From: Takakia lepidozioides | Taxonomy: Eukaryota; Streptophyta; Takakiopsida; Takakiales; Takakiaceae | Assembly: GCA_030704615.1 (NCBI GenBank) | Contig: CM060733.1 | Location: 74,312,907-74,376,906, forward strand | Direction of reading: 5' to 3' | DNA length: 64,000 nucleotides | Translations under genes and position numbers: made by a program | Notes under the pieces: model-generated | Seen by the model: only the letters and a program-made list of their open reading frames with translations | The model's database searches: none | Told to the model about the DNA's origin: nothing | Shown: positions 1-10,745 of the stretch, in pieces | Layout: each line of letters begins with the position of its first letter | How positions within the stretch are numbered: the stretch's first letter is position 1

Positions 1-649
1 TGGAGATGATAGGAAGATTAAAGTTATTTTTAAGCTCCGAGATGTTGGCCTTGTGGATGCCCCCTCTGGTGCCGGCAGTGATGACAGTGAGGGGGCCTGT
101 GGCCCATCCCCTCCGGCGGATAGCAAGAATGAGTGGTGCATATTTTTGGCATTTTTCGAGGATGGAGGAGCTGAGGAAGCGGTCATTGCAAAATGTGAAT
201 TCTAAGAAGTGTACGGTAATGGCGGGGGACGGGGCAGAGGGCGGTGGGGCGTTGATGGGGAGCCCCTAGACTATGAGGATATCCGGACAGAGGCGGGAAG
301 GGCATGTACATGATATGTGGGGGCGGCATATACAGGGGAGTAGCCACGTAGGTACCGTGTGGTCTGGGGGCCGACCTTGGTAGGTGCCCGCATTGATGAG
401 TGAGAACCATCTGGTTTCATTACGTCGTTGTAGGAGTTTGTGGATGTGCCATACAGCGTGGTTGTGTCGTGCAATACGAAGTCTATGAATGACTGGGTGG
501 GGACATTGGTTAAGAAGGTGGAGCTAGGTATCACGTGTGGCGTTGATGTGGAAGCACAGAGGGCAGTTTGGTGAGGGGTATATGGCTGGCCAGAAGGTGT
601 GCTTGCGTTGGTGGCCCATGTACTGGGCGTAACGGAATTTAAGGGTCTG
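1..649 (-). pseudogene. LINE copy A zinc finger plus restriction-like endonuclease tail
   Basis: The RNase H frame continues past its TGA with only two further stops (TAG) to the window edge. First comes a Cys-Cys-His-type finger near 570-500 (CPLC, then H, C and H spaced as in LINE tails). Then come CPDIL near 290, VHFLEFTFC near 195, and a conserved downstream block with GWATGPLTVITAG and RGGIHK. This order resembles the PD-(D/E)XK restriction-like endonuclease (RLE) at the C-terminus of R2- and Dualen/RandI-type LINEs. The usual Lys after the Glu reads as Thr (EFT), so activity is doubtful. The assignment rests on motif order alone. Confidence 0.6.
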
Positions 650-1405
650 TCATATTTGAGCGTCTGATGCAGCTTTGGTGTTCCAGAAGTGGTTGGAGAG
701 TTTGTGGTGGAGTACATCGGAGAGGGTCCACGTTTGGATATGCAGTTTGGTGTGGCTGAGGGAGGTAGAGGCCTGTTTATTGGCTTCTTTGGTCAAGGTA
801 GTAAGAAGATTTTGGATTGGCCTGGGCGTTGGGGGGTCAGGGACTGGGTGTATAAGCCAAAAAGGGTAAGTATGAGCGATGTGTATTGGGTCATCCGAGG
901 GTTCAACTGTAGGTTGGGAGGCACCTAGTTGGGCGAGGAGGTCAGCCTCCTCGTTGCCGTGGATACCTGTGTGTGAACGAACTTTGAGAAAATGAAGGGG
1001 TTTATTGATGGAAATGGCTAGGTTGATAATGGCGGTGACAAGGTTTCGGTCGGGGTGGTGGAGGTGGGAGGAGGGACAAGCCAAGTGGTTGCGAAGTATA
1101 AAGAGAGAATTTAGGCTATCTGTGAAGATGTAGTATGGGGGTGGGGCCAATTGTGACAGAGCTTCAAAAATGGCCATAAGTTCGGAGCGGAGTATGGTCG
1201 CGGGGCCTGGGAGACAATGTGCGGTACCTTTGTTAGTAGCGGCATGGTAGACGCCGTATCTGGCGCAGGAGCCAGATTGGGAGCCGTCTGTGTAGTGTGA
1301 GTGGAGGTAGGGGATATTCTGGGGAAGTAGGCCCAAGGTGAACCGGGGGGGGCATTGTGGGAGATAGTATGAGTGGGGCTGGGGCGGGGGGGTGCTAAGG
1401 TCCAT
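650..1405 (-). CDS. LINE copy A RNase H domain
   Basis: This 251-codon stretch is a type I RNase H. It shows YTDGS with the first catalytic Asp, ILRSELMA with the Glu, IFTDS with the second Asp, and HTGIHGNEEADLLA carrying the conserved His and last Asp. All four metal-binding acidic positions are therefore present. The enzyme would remove the RNA strand after LINE reverse transcription. It lies between the chromodomain and the zinc-finger/RLE tail and ends at a TGA that appears to be a mutated sense codon, because the same frame stays coding downstream. It is part of a truncated element and is unlikely to act alone. Confidence 0.8.
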   Translation of the reverse strand: MDLSTPPPQPHSYYLPQCPPRFTLGLLPQNIPYLHSHYTDGSQSGSCARYGVYHAATNKGTAHCLPGPATILRSELMAIFEALSQLAPPPYYIFTDSLNSLFILRNHLACPSSHLHHPDRNLVTAIINLAISINKPLHFLKVRSHTGIHGNEEADLLAQLGASQPTVEPSDDPIHIAHTYPFWLIHPVPDPPTPRPIQNLLTTLTKEANKQASTSLSHTKLHIQTWTLSDVLHHKLSNHFWNTKAASDAQI

Positions 1406-1767
1406 GCTTTTATCTTAGTGGGTAGCCTAGCGGTGGGGTTGCATGTGGGTGGAGGTGAGTATGGCGTGAGTAACATGTTATGGGTATCGGAAAGTAGACG
1501 ATTGAGATGAGCGGGGAAGTCGGAGGGTATGGGGGGGCATGAGGTAGCCTGAACAAGCAGAATTAGGGTCAGAGTAGTTTCTTTGTGGCGGAGGTATTTT
1601 GGGAATGGTAGGTTGTGTGTGTAGCGAAGATGGTTGGGTTCAATAGCGGCTAACGGTATTACTTCTGGAGGAAGTTGTAGAAGGGGATGTTGGTGGTCAG
1701 GTGAGCTGTGATGTGTAAGAATGAGAATAGTGTAGGCGGAGGGGGAGGAGTGGGCAGCGAGGCGCGC

Positions 1768-2605
1768 TCATAGGAGAGCCTCATGTGTGAGGGGCCCGGG
1801 AGGTGGGTGCGCAAGGCCACTGCCGGACCAAGAGTGTTGGATAGCGGGGCCCAAGGCTCCGAATACACGATCTCGGGGGTGCGGGCTGGCGTAAGAAGAA
1901 AGCTCCAGGGGGCATGTAAGTGGGCTGGAGTAGTATGAGTGGGTAAGCTGGAATGTAGAGATGAGGAATTTGAGGATGTCAGAGGGTATAGTGCTATGGG
2001 TATATGCTTGAGCTAGTTTATCGGGGGTGTGGGGTTTTTTCGTGGGGGTATCGCGTAAGTATCGGTCAACAAGCCAGCAGACCTCAGTGGCGAAGTCTTG
2101 TTTTGGGGGTTGTAACAAGATGGTGTCAGTTGAGGAGGCGTCATATCTATTCCAGAGCCAGGCGAGTCTGACATTAGAGATAGAGCCGGTGAAGTGACCG
2201 TTAAGTGTGTAGATATGGGATGTCAGGCGCCTAGGGCATATAATGGGGGAAATTTGGGTAATATCTTTGTCGGGGTTGCATTCAGAGATGTGTATATGAA
2301 TATGTGGAGCGTTCAAGGGGGTACGGATGTATCGGGCGTCGATTGGTTGGGTTTGAGAAACATGATGTTGGTGGGTGTACACTAAGTAATTGGTGTTAGT
2401 TGTTTTGTAGAAGGTGATAAGGAGGCTATGGTTGTGAGTAGGGTCGCAATCATCATGGGTTCCAAAGAGGTCGTCTTCGATCTGCCAAGTGTTATCAGTA
2501 GCAGGGAAACCCGCCCATTTACATAGGTAATATATGTCAACACAAGTGGCACCGTATACGTCGAGGGAGGTTTGAGTCTTGATGCCGAGAATAGCTTCAT
2601 GACGA
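1768..2605 (-). pseudogene. LINE copy A chromodomain and linker
   Basis: From about 2600 to 2420 the minus strand reads a chromodomain: an N-terminal EAIL strand, then CKWAGF, then DNTWQIEDDL with the second conserved Trp, followed by an acidic helix. The frame then continues into the ORF at 2382-1768, which ends near GPLTHEALL. The order of residues matches copy B closely (CKWAGY, DNTWQTKDDL). Chromodomains bind methylated histone H3 tails and, in Ty3/gypsy chromoviruses, direct integration; a role in a LINE is inferred. The chromodomain and the downstream ORF lie in different frames, so a small frameshift separates them. Confidence 0.75.
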
Positions 2606-3015
2606 AGGCCTCGGGGTGGTTGGAGTTGGCTAGGCAGGGGGAAAGAGGGGGGGGTTAGAGGGTGGGGGGGAAGTTGCTCATGGCAATTAACAGGGATGGG
2701 GGGGGGGGAAGCGGGGGTGGGGGGGGTGGTAGTCGGGGAGAGGAAGCTCCGGGGAGTTATGGGAGGTCATAAGCTGCAACAGTATTGAGGGGGCTGGGGC
2801 CGTTCTAAATTCTGGGAGGAGGTCTTGTTTGTTATGGGTAGGCATGGTAGATCACAGTCGAGGGTGCACGAGGCTGTTTGGTGACAAAATAAAGATCGGA
2901 GATGAATCAGGTATCTACGTGTTTTGACGGTAGCACGAGAGTGTTTCAGGGTAAATTGGTTTGGGGTAAGTAGCCGGTTTCCGTGGCGGTGGTGAGCTGG
3001 GTGAGAGTAGTAATA

Positions 3016-4126
3016 TGGCATGCCTTAAAGTAGGCAAGGACAACCCCGTTCTTTTAAGCTCAAGAAGAGCGCAAGCCAAGCGGGGACTGAGCGGCGCTCC
3101 GCCCTCCCACCATGTTCATGGCTGTGTCTTAGCTTTTAGCTATAACTATTCTCCTAGGGTTCCGCCATTTTTTTTAGTTCTCTCGTCTTCTCAGTTCTTT
3201 GGTTTAGCCGTGCCGCTATTTACCCGAACCTCTACATTCAGCCATGGCCGCCGCCATGGCTTCTGCTCTTGCTCACAGCACCTTCATGAGGTGTTCTCGC
3301 CGTTTCACCTATCACTCTAGCAATACCCTTTACAGTTGTTCCAAAACGCATCTTTTAAGCTCTGTCTTCATGTTTTTAGAGTCAATATTGTTGGGCAATA
3401 CGATCTCCTACGACAAAGCGTCCCTTTCGAAGCTTTTACAGTGTTTTTTGAGCGCTCTGAACCTCACTCGGCTCAACCCGACTTCGACCGTGCACAAGCC
3501 TGTAGGCTTCACAACGTTCCCCACCAGCAGAGCCTGCGGGGCTCCTCCCCGCCATTATACTCACCAAGGGACACAGTTGGCACCCAGCATTAACCCTTGT
3601 TACCATGGCCTTCAACGAAACATTTGCATGGCTGATACTACGTCTTTGGGACACGAGCGGCAAGGGAATGGTCTCAACATGCAAGCATCTATGTGGAGTG
3701 ACATCTACAGTGCTTCAAATATTCCCAAAGTTATGGTTAACGAGTTTGTCTTCCCGTGCTTCTCTTTTGTGGGCTGTTCTATGATGTCTTACTTTCAAGC
3801 TTTCTATGCGCAAGTGGGGCCCTGCGTGGACTTGGCACCGCAGCATGCTCTACCCCCTCGCACAATGTCAAAGCCTTCACGCGACCTGGAGTGCAGTGGA
3901 TTCTGGCTGCCCTATCTGCTGTGCGACACGGCTACACCAAGTGCTGCATTCTTACCCTCATTTTTTCTCTCATTTTGAATGCCAACGCACTCACCGCTCT
4001 CCACAAGCAACCGCCCGCTATGCTGGCCCACTCTGCCTTTGTTGCCACAGACTCTAGCACATCACCCCAAGGCTTGACCTGCTTCAGCTTGCGCGCGTTG
4101 CTGGTGGCCACTGGGATAGCGATGAT
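3016..4126 (+). other. Unassigned segment between LINE copy A and the PPR ORF
   Basis: Three overlapping open frames (3244-3978, 3336-3593, 3756-4130) cover this stretch, with no domain I recognise. The longest begins with an Ala/Met-rich segment that could pass for a targeting peptide, but the frame changes repeatedly and nothing is conserved within the window. It is best read as the decayed 5' flank of the PPR-derived ORF or as leftover transposon sequence. Confidence 0.35.
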
Positions 4127-6430
4127 ATGATGGACGCAGCTGACTTCCGCCCGACTGCTATTGTGCTTGAAGCTGGTGGTAGCGCCGACTGGAGCGGGTG
4201 CAATACAGCCAGCTCTTCACCCAGCCTGTCCATCAAGCTCTGCCAGACCAGATCCTTGCACACTGATGTATCACGGCAGCAGGCTTCCTGCAGGTTATAT
4301 CTACCTAGACACGGATATTATCCCACAAGGTGCAAAAATCCCCCACCCTTCTTTTACTTGCTCAAGCATACACAAGGTTCTTTGCCTCTATGCCTCAACT
4401 TGTCTCTGTTTCACTCAGCTCTGCTTATCACCCACAGTCCCCTGACACATCACAAGAGCCTGGCAGCCAAGGAAAAGCGCAAAGCTGTACCCGATGACAT
4501 CATCAAAGTTGTAGTTGTTCCAAATGTCCTTCTGCACACTGCCCTGGCAGATCTGGCAAAGGGCATAGAGGTCCATGGCGACATCTTCAGAGCTGGAATT
4601 ATACCAACTGTCATTCTGAACAATACCCTAGTGGACATGTATGCAAAATGTGGGTGCATCGAGGATGCAAAGGGAGTGTTTGACGCAATGGCTGAACGAG
4701 ATACGGGGTTGTGGAATGCGATGCTTGAAGATTCTGCTGCAGATGTACCAAATGTCATTCTATACACTGCCCTGGCAGATCTGGAAAAGGGCAATGAGAT
4801 CCATGGTGACATCTTCAGAGTTGGAATTGTCCCCACTGTCATTCTGAACAATACCCTGGTGGATATGTATGCAAATTGCTGGGCCATCAAGGATGCAAAG
4901 AGAGTGTTTGACACTATGGCTGAACGAGATATGGTGTTGTGGAATGCGATGCTTGAAGGTTCTGCTGTAGCTATACCAAACGTCATTCTGCACACTGCCC
5001 TGGCAGACCTGGAAATGGGCAATGAGGTCCATGGCAACATCTTCAGAGCTGGAACTGCACCGACTGTCATTCTGAACAATACCCTCGTGGACATGTATGC
5101 AAAATGTTTTGTTGTAGCTGTACCAAATGCCATTCCGTACACTGCCCTGGCAGATCTGGAAAAGGGCAACGAGGTTCATGGCGACATCTTCAGAACTGGA
5201 ATTGTACCAACTGTCATTCTGAACAATACCCTGGTGGACATGTATGCAAAAGGTGGGCTTGCTGACATCATCAAAACTGGAGCTGTACCAAATGACATTC
5301 TGAACACTGCCCTGGCAGCTCGGGTAAAGGGCAAAGAAGTCCATGGCGACATCGTCAGAGCTGGAATTGTAATGAAAGAGAAAGAGTTGCAGCCGCAACA
5401 GCAGCAGACTATACTAGAGGTGGAGAGACAATCCCTTATCAACATGTATGCCAAGTGTGCCATGTGCGGCAGCATGGTGGGTGCACGCCAAGTGCTTGAC
5501 AAAATGCCTGAACGGGATGTGTTTACCTGGACTATAATGGTGGCAGCAGGTTTCAAACATGGTTTTGGGAGGGAGGCCTTAGAGATTTACGTGCACACAA
5601 AACAAGGAGTGACACACAACATAGTCACATTGGCTTGCGTTCTCAATGACTGTGCCAGACTGGTAGCCACAGCAAAGGGCAAAGAGGCCCACGATGACAT
5701 TATCGGCGCTGTAAGTGCAACAAATGTTATTCTAGAGTCTATCCTCGTTAATATGTATGCAAAGTGTGGGATTGTAAGCACTGCTCGTCAAGACTCTTAC
5801 AGGAGGGCTGAAAGAAATGTATTCTCTTGGAATGCAATGACTGCAGCGTATGATCAGCATGGGTGTGGTAGGGAGGCTTCTGTGACCTGTGAACAGTTGA
5901 TACTGGACGGGGTAGGAAGCATTGTGGTTGTTTGTCAAGTTGACAATATGGTGCAACACGATGCGGTTTACTGGAACGCCATGATTGCAGGACATGCTCA
6001 GTGTGATTGTGATAGGGAAGCTCTTGAGATCTATGAACAACTGATGCCAGAAGGGGTCATGCCGAACATGTCGGTTGCCGGACAAGCTGGAATTGCTACA
6101 GATGTTGTCCTGGAGACTGCCCCTGCAGATATGTATGCCAACTGTGCGAGCATGAACGATACACGTCAAGCTGCAGCTGCCAACTTTATCACCCAGGTGC
6201 TCCGGCATGGGCAGCTGATGAGACTCCACCCTCGCTCCCTCAGATGCAATGCTGCTATTAGTGGCTGTATTCACTCCAAGCACAAGGCAAGCCTTTTTGC
6301 CTCCTCCCATTTTGACGTCAACCCTCTCCACCTTGATCTCAACCGTCGACATATCCCATCAGAGAAGCATGTCAAGTGCTTCAGGAAACATGACAGGATT
6401 GCAGCCGTCAGTAACTTACAGGCTCCATAG
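4127..6430 (+). CDS. PPR (PLS-type) repeat protein, probably a degenerate copy
   Basis: The 767-codon ORF contains pentatricopeptide repeats from about residue 125 to 660. The signatures are LVDMYAKCG, AKGVFDAMAERD followed by WNAML, ARQVLDKMPERDVFTW, and WNAMIAGHAQ followed by REALEIYEQLM. PLS-class PPR proteins bind organellar RNA in plants and guide editing or processing. Here residues 1-120 have no recognisable transit peptide or PPR. The block ALADLxKGxEVHGDIFR-to-LVDMYA is repeated four to five times with spacers of unequal length. The C-terminal E/DYW domain is absent. These oddities suggest a duplicated, rearranged relic rather than a working editing factor, although the frame is fully open. 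Confidence 0.65.
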   Translation: MMDAADFRPTAIVLEAGGSADWSGCNTASSSPSLSIKLCQTRSLHTDVSRQQASCRLYLPRHGYYPTRCKNPPPFFYLLKHTQGSLPLCLNLSLFHSALLITHSPLTHHKSLAAKEKRKAVPDDIIKVVVVPNVLLHTALADLAKGIEVHGDIFRAGIIPTVILNNTLVDMYAKCGCIEDAKGVFDAMAERDTGLWNAMLEDSAADVPNVILYTALADLEKGNEIHGDIFRVGIVPTVILNNTLVDMYANCWAIKDAKRVFDTMAERDMVLWNAMLEGSAVAIPNVILHTALADLEMGNEVHGNIFRAGTAPTVILNNTLVDMYAKCFVVAVPNAIPYTALADLEKGNEVHGDIFRTGIVPTVILNNTLVDMYAKGGLADIIKTGAVPNDILNTALAARVKGKEVHGDIVRAGIVMKEKELQPQQQQTILEVERQSLINMYAKCAMCGSMVGARQVLDKMPERDVFTWTIMVAAGFKHGFGREALEIYVHTKQGVTHNIVTLACVLNDCARLVATAKGKEAHDDIIGAVSATNVILESILVNMYAKCGIVSTARQDSYRRAERNVFSWNAMTAAYDQHGCGREASVTCEQLILDGVGSIVVVCQVDNMVQHDAVYWNAMIAGHAQCDCDREALEIYEQLMPEGVMPNMSVAGQAGIATDVVLETAPADMYANCASMNDTRQAAAANFITQVLRHGQLMRLHPRSLRCNAAISGCIHSKHKASLFASSHFDVNPLHLDLNRRHIPSEKHVKCFRKHDRIAAVSNLQAP
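4519..5375 (+). repeat. Internal tandem amplification inside the PPR ORF
   Basis: Five related units begin near 4519, 4747, 4975, 5125 and 5270. Each starts with a codon run for P-N-x-I and ends after LVDMYA(K/N)C, the fifth being partial. The first three are about 228 bp apart; the fourth follows after only 150 bp because the variable half of the unit is missing. The units differ by scattered substitutions, and the frame is kept throughout. Confidence 0.7.
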
Positions 6431-8050
6431 CACAGCTCATGCGAGACAACAGTCCGAGTATTTTTGCTCTATGAAGAGCCCTGCTGTCGCAGCAAGCAGC
6501 GCTCTGTCTTATGTTTGGGACTTCAAAAGCTACTCCCATGCTCGAGCGACTCTCTTTTCCAAGTAGCATTGCCCTGTGGACGGCGCCACCCCTAACTGCT
6601 GGCCTCTCAACCTTTCCAGCTCGCCCACTCCCTCCACTCGCATGTCTTCCCGCTGGATTACCGTCCCTGCCCGTGCCTCAATGCATCCGCAGCACCAGCA
6701 CACCAGCATCAGGAATGCAGCTGCCAGTAAGAACACTATGGAGCCCTGGCAGTGGCAGCAGTGGCGGCTCCACCTTTGCCCCCAATCATCTCAATGTCCC
6801 TTTACTCTCAGGGAGCACACTCACCCCTCTCCCCAGTCTTGGCCACTCCCCTCCTCCTTGATAAAAATACTTCGCATTGCATACAATGTATTGTCATCAC
6901 TCTCTGATGAACAGTTGTTATGTCCCAGATGGCCTCCCAACTTTTAAGTGGCAACCCACTGTCCAGCAGGCTCAGCCACACAAACCCCAAAGGCACTCTG
7001 CTCAAGACCAGCAATCTCAACCAGACTTCCCCATGTCAACCACCCCGCCCATGGTAACACAATTTACTTATCCAGGCTATTTCTCGAACGATTGCCACTC
7101 AGTACATTCTCACTTTCTTTTACAAGATTTTTGGAGCTACTGGTTCCCTTGGGAAAATGCTACCTCACTGTACCACTCAGTCCGTTCCCACTCTTCTTTA
7201 CAAGATACTCGGAACTACTGGCTCCCTTGGGAAATTGCTACCTTGGGAAAATGTTACCATCGGAAAATATTACCATCGGGAATTGTTACCTTGGGAAAAT
7301 GTTACCTTGGAGAAATGATATCTTGGGAAAATGATACCTCATTTTATTGCCACCCACTCTATTTTCCACAAGCTACTCGGATACACTGGTTCTCCATGTT
7401 GCCAACAATTCTACACCATGATCTTTACACCATGATTCTACACCATGATTTTACACCAGGATCTGTTCTCACTTCAAACAATGCTACACCATGACCTTTA
7501 CTCTATGTTTTCACACAATGATTTTTACAAAATCTATTGCTGTCACTACGTTACTCGCCTCCTTTCGGAGGCATATCATCCATCTTCTATCAACTACATC
7601 CCATCACCAATTGCGAGAAACTGAGAGAGGATGAGAGCAAAGATAGAGAAGAGAGACAAGAAAGAAAGAGAGCAAGAGGCGAGAAAGTAGGGAGTCATAA
7701 ATGGATCATTTTACGCTGACGACGGTTCCAGCTGCTGTTCCTGGATCAAAACTGGCCGCACTGTGGCAACGCCTTACAATCAAGCATTTGACAAGAGCAG
7801 TGTCGTATTCCAATGCTTGGATGTGGAGAGAGGGGTGTGGGGGCTAGAGGCAGATGTATGAGCAAGAAGAGGACTTAGAGAAAATTCTAAGTCCTCAGCC
7901 TTCACCAATCTCAAACTACGGAACCCAAACACGCCACATACCCCCACTCAACATCAAACCCCCCAGTGCACGAACTCTCATAACGCCTAACCGCCACTTC
8001 ATTCATCCACTAGTTTCCTCATCCACGTCCATGCCCGAGACCATCCATTC
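6431..8050 (+). other. Non-coding, simple-repeat-rich stretch
   Basis: No supported gene. Between about 7140 and 7345 there are short degenerate repeats built on CCTTGGGAAAATG and TTACC. Between about 7415 and 7495 a CACCATGATT-like unit recurs. From 7620 to 7690 the plus strand is purine-rich (GAGA/AAGA). The 5' boundary of LINE copy B probably falls between 7850 and 8050 but cannot be placed. Confidence 0.5.
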
Positions 8051-9712
8051 ATGTACCTCATCCAATCACCTTATAGCCTCATTTATATATATATACCCCC
8101 CAAACCCATACATTTTATCATCCAACCCCTTCACTTCATCCCCAACCCCAGCCCATCGCCACTATTAAATATATCCCTTTCCCACACTAAAGGCCCATGT
8201 ATGACTTACCTTCTAACGTATTGTTACGCCAATACACCCTACAATCAAACTCCCCCGTTCAATCCTCGCGTCCCACAGTACTCCGTTTACATCAACACAA
8301 CCCTCATTAGCCCACTCGCTACCCCACATAATCATTCAACACAACATTGCCAAGTGGAAAAACGACAATATCACATGTCCTCCTCCAACCCAAATCCTCC
8401 CAATCACAACATCGCGACCCATAGTCGTCATTCTACCCGGCTAGATATCACTCCACTCACGCCTGTAACTAAACCCACCCACCCACACGACCACCTCACC
8501 TACCCCCCCTCCCCCTATCTAAAACATATTTCCTTACCTATCCATATCCTGGACCACCTGGCTTGTCTACACACACATTTCCACATCATAAAATCCCCCA
8601 TACACGCCCAAACCACCAGCTCCACCCGCACTCACTATGACATCACTACACATCATTATAACACCCACATCCCATACACCCCCACCCCCTGTTATCTACC
8701 TCATCACCCACCGTCCCATTTTACAAAATACAAACGGGCATGTGAAATGCTTACACTCCTCCGTTGTGGTGACATACACCCCAATCCAGGCCCCTCTACC
8801 ATCGCCAGTATCATTAACAAACTTCCCAAAGTTCACCAAAAAAAATATAACTTATACTTCCAACCAGAAACAGTCTCACTCACCCCCTCATACCAGCACC
8901 TCAGCACGCACTTCTTTCCATTCTTTCTTTACCCACCCACCAATAACCGGAAACCTACCTACCCAATAGCCACCTTTGGTATATCAGCCTGCCACAACCC
9001 ATCACTAGTGAAAGTCACCCATAAACTTCATGCATACCCTATGCAACATATCCTCTTCTCGCTAATCACCACTGTATCCCCGATCCCCTCTATATGCAAT
9101 GACTATTTTGAGACCCACCCAGACACGCATGTACGCTTGCTCCTACAACAACTGCAAAAACTACCTGCACAACCCCATGAATACCTAGCACCACCACACT
9201 ATTTATATAACCTTCAAGAATCCCTCCACCTACTACAAACTAAACCAGGAGATGTTCATCAAATACTGGGTGCACATCTGGAACACATTACCGACACCCC
9301 ACAAGCGGTCAACACTATCTCTACCAAATTCCCATTTCTCTCTAAAAACATCCTCACCGCAACCCTTCAAGCCAAAGCAAGCATCCCTGGCTATCAACCT
9401 ATGCCCAAGCCACCTTCACCTACTCCCCTGCCATGCACACCCTCCGGACCCCCTACGTCCCTTAGCCCCCCACATACCCCTCCCTCTCAACATGCGCATT
9501 CACTCAACATAACAACCTGGAATGTAGGATCACTAGCCACCAATATTCAAAGCCTAATCCATCTCACAGAATCTGCAGCCCCACACATCATTCTCCTACA
9601 AGAAACAAAACTAAATACACACAACCCCAATAGTTCTTATATCAATAAACTCCTACCTGCCTACTACATGCTATATGGCAATTCATTCACAGCCCCACAA
9701 ATGCCTTACTAG
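8051..9712 (+). CDS. LINE copy B N-terminal protein and start of APE endonuclease
   Basis: The 553-codon ORF starts with a Pro/His/Thr-rich, low-complexity region. At codons 240-248 (8768-8794) it has GDIHPNPGP preceded by LTLLRC, a 2A-like segment common near the start of LINE ORF2 proteins. From about codon 486 it enters an AP-endonuclease-like (EEP) domain: LNITTWNVGSL with the catalytic Asn, then HIILLQETKL with the metal-binding Glu. The frame is lost near 9700 and the domain continues in another frame. The endonuclease would nick target DNA to prime reverse transcription. The true start codon is uncertain because the upstream sequence is compositionally similar. Confidence 0.7.
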   Translation: MYLIQSPYSLIYIYIPPKPIHFIIQPLHFIPNPSPSPLLNISLSHTKGPCMTYLLTYCYANTPYNQTPPFNPRVPQYSVYINTTLISPLATPHNHSTQHCQVEKRQYHMSSSNPNPPNHNIATHSRHSTRLDITPLTPVTKPTHPHDHLTYPPSPYLKHISLPIHILDHLACLHTHFHIIKSPIHAQTTSSTRTHYDITTHHYNTHIPYTPTPCYLPHHPPSHFTKYKRACEMLTLLRCGDIHPNPGPSTIASIINKLPKVHQKKYNLYFQPETVSLTPSYQHLSTHFFPFFLYPPTNNRKPTYPIATFGISACHNPSLVKVTHKLHAYPMQHILFSLITTVSPIPSICNDYFETHPDTHVRLLLQQLQKLPAQPHEYLAPPHYLYNLQESLHLLQTKPGDVHQILGAHLEHITDTPQAVNTISTKFPFLSKNILTATLQAKASIPGYQPMPKPPSPTPLPCTPSGPPTSLSPPHTPPSQHAHSLNITTWNVGSLATNIQSLIHLTESAAPHIILLQETKLNTHNPNSSYINKLLPAYYMLYGNSFTAPQMPY

Positions 9713-10570
9713 ACGCTCCGCGCCATATCATCCCACCCGTGGTGGTGTCGCTTTCGGCATCCTCCGCATGCATCACTCCCCAAGCACCACGGTCAAAATA
9801 CCCGTTGCTCTCCCCCTCCGCTCACATCTCCAAATCATACCCGCACTCTCCCCCATTACCCTCATACATTTATATATGCCCTCACACACTGATGATCTAC
9901 CTCTGCTCCCTGATATCTTACTTACAATTTCCAACACACTGACCCAACCTTCAAGCCACACCCAACACTACATTCTAGCAGGTGACTTCAATAGGGACAT
10001 TGCCCTGCAGGGCCACACACATAACGACACACATACACCCCCCTCCGCAATAGACCAAGAATGGGCACAATTCACCCAATCACATCATCTCCGATACATA
10101 CCAGCCGACCATCACTATTCTCGGCAAGGGGGACTCAACTACTTATCCTTAGGCCTCTGGATGGTTTTTACCTCAAAACACATAATGAGATTCCTGCACA
10201 CCTTACCAGCCATGTTCAAATTAACAGATTATGCAACTCAGACCATTATCTTGTCACTATAGCCTTTCCACCATCCCTCATCCCCTTCAGACCCATTCCA
10301 CACTTACAAGTCCCCCCTGTTCAATCTAGAATCTTATCTCCACTCCCCCAACGTAACATATCCGCCTTTCTGACACACTTCCATCCCATATCCACACATC
10401 TAACACTTCATTTATCAGACATACTCACAGAGGATAACCTGAGGCATTCCTCTGATGAAACCTGGCTGGCCTCCGAAAAAACACTCGGAACTTTAATGGA
10501 AGAAATGACCAAAAGCGTCCTGCTCCGCCCCCAAAGAGATTCCACAAACTACACGCTCAAAACAAAATAG
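9675..10570 (+). pseudogene. LINE copy B APE endonuclease, second half (frameshifted)
   Basis: The remaining EEP endonuclease motifs lie in two overlapping frames. GGVAFGI, HLYMPS and LAGDFNRD (catalytic Asp and Asn) are at 9675-10262. CNSDHYLVTI, the terminal Ser-Asp-His motif, is at 10061-10570. At least two frameshifts separate these from the upstream ORF. Together with LLQETKL, all major catalytic motifs of an APE-type LINE nuclease can still be seen, so the loss is recent in this part. Confidence 0.7.
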
Positions 10571-10745
10571 GGGTTACCTTACTCGTATACAAAAACGTGC
10601 CTGGAAGCAGCATCTTAACACATATCACACAATTAGACGTGCCCTTACTATCATACCCACTACTTCCCACATACACCCAGGAAATAACTGGAAAACTGAC
10701 CCTCGCATCCTAAGCCTAAATACCTTAACAACATGCCAAGCACTC

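Larger units (their letters stand above)
1..3010 (-). mobile_element. LINE (non-LTR retrotransposon) copy A, 5'-truncated, partial
   Basis: On the minus strand this segment encodes, in order, the post-RT linker, a chromodomain, an RNase H domain and a zinc-finger/endonuclease-like tail. Each part up to RNase H aligns by eye with the plus-strand copy at 19860-22270, so both belong to one family. Homology to copy B begins near 3000 (copy B about 19870), so the RT and APE endonuclease are missing, as expected from 5' truncation during target-primed reverse transcription. The 3' end lies beyond the left window edge. Several in-frame stops and frame changes show it is dead. Confidence 0.85.

Noticed and set aside
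4450-5556. Long minus-strand ORFs opposite the PPR gene
   Set aside because: They mirror the amplified PPR block; repetition in the sense strand keeps the antisense frames open.
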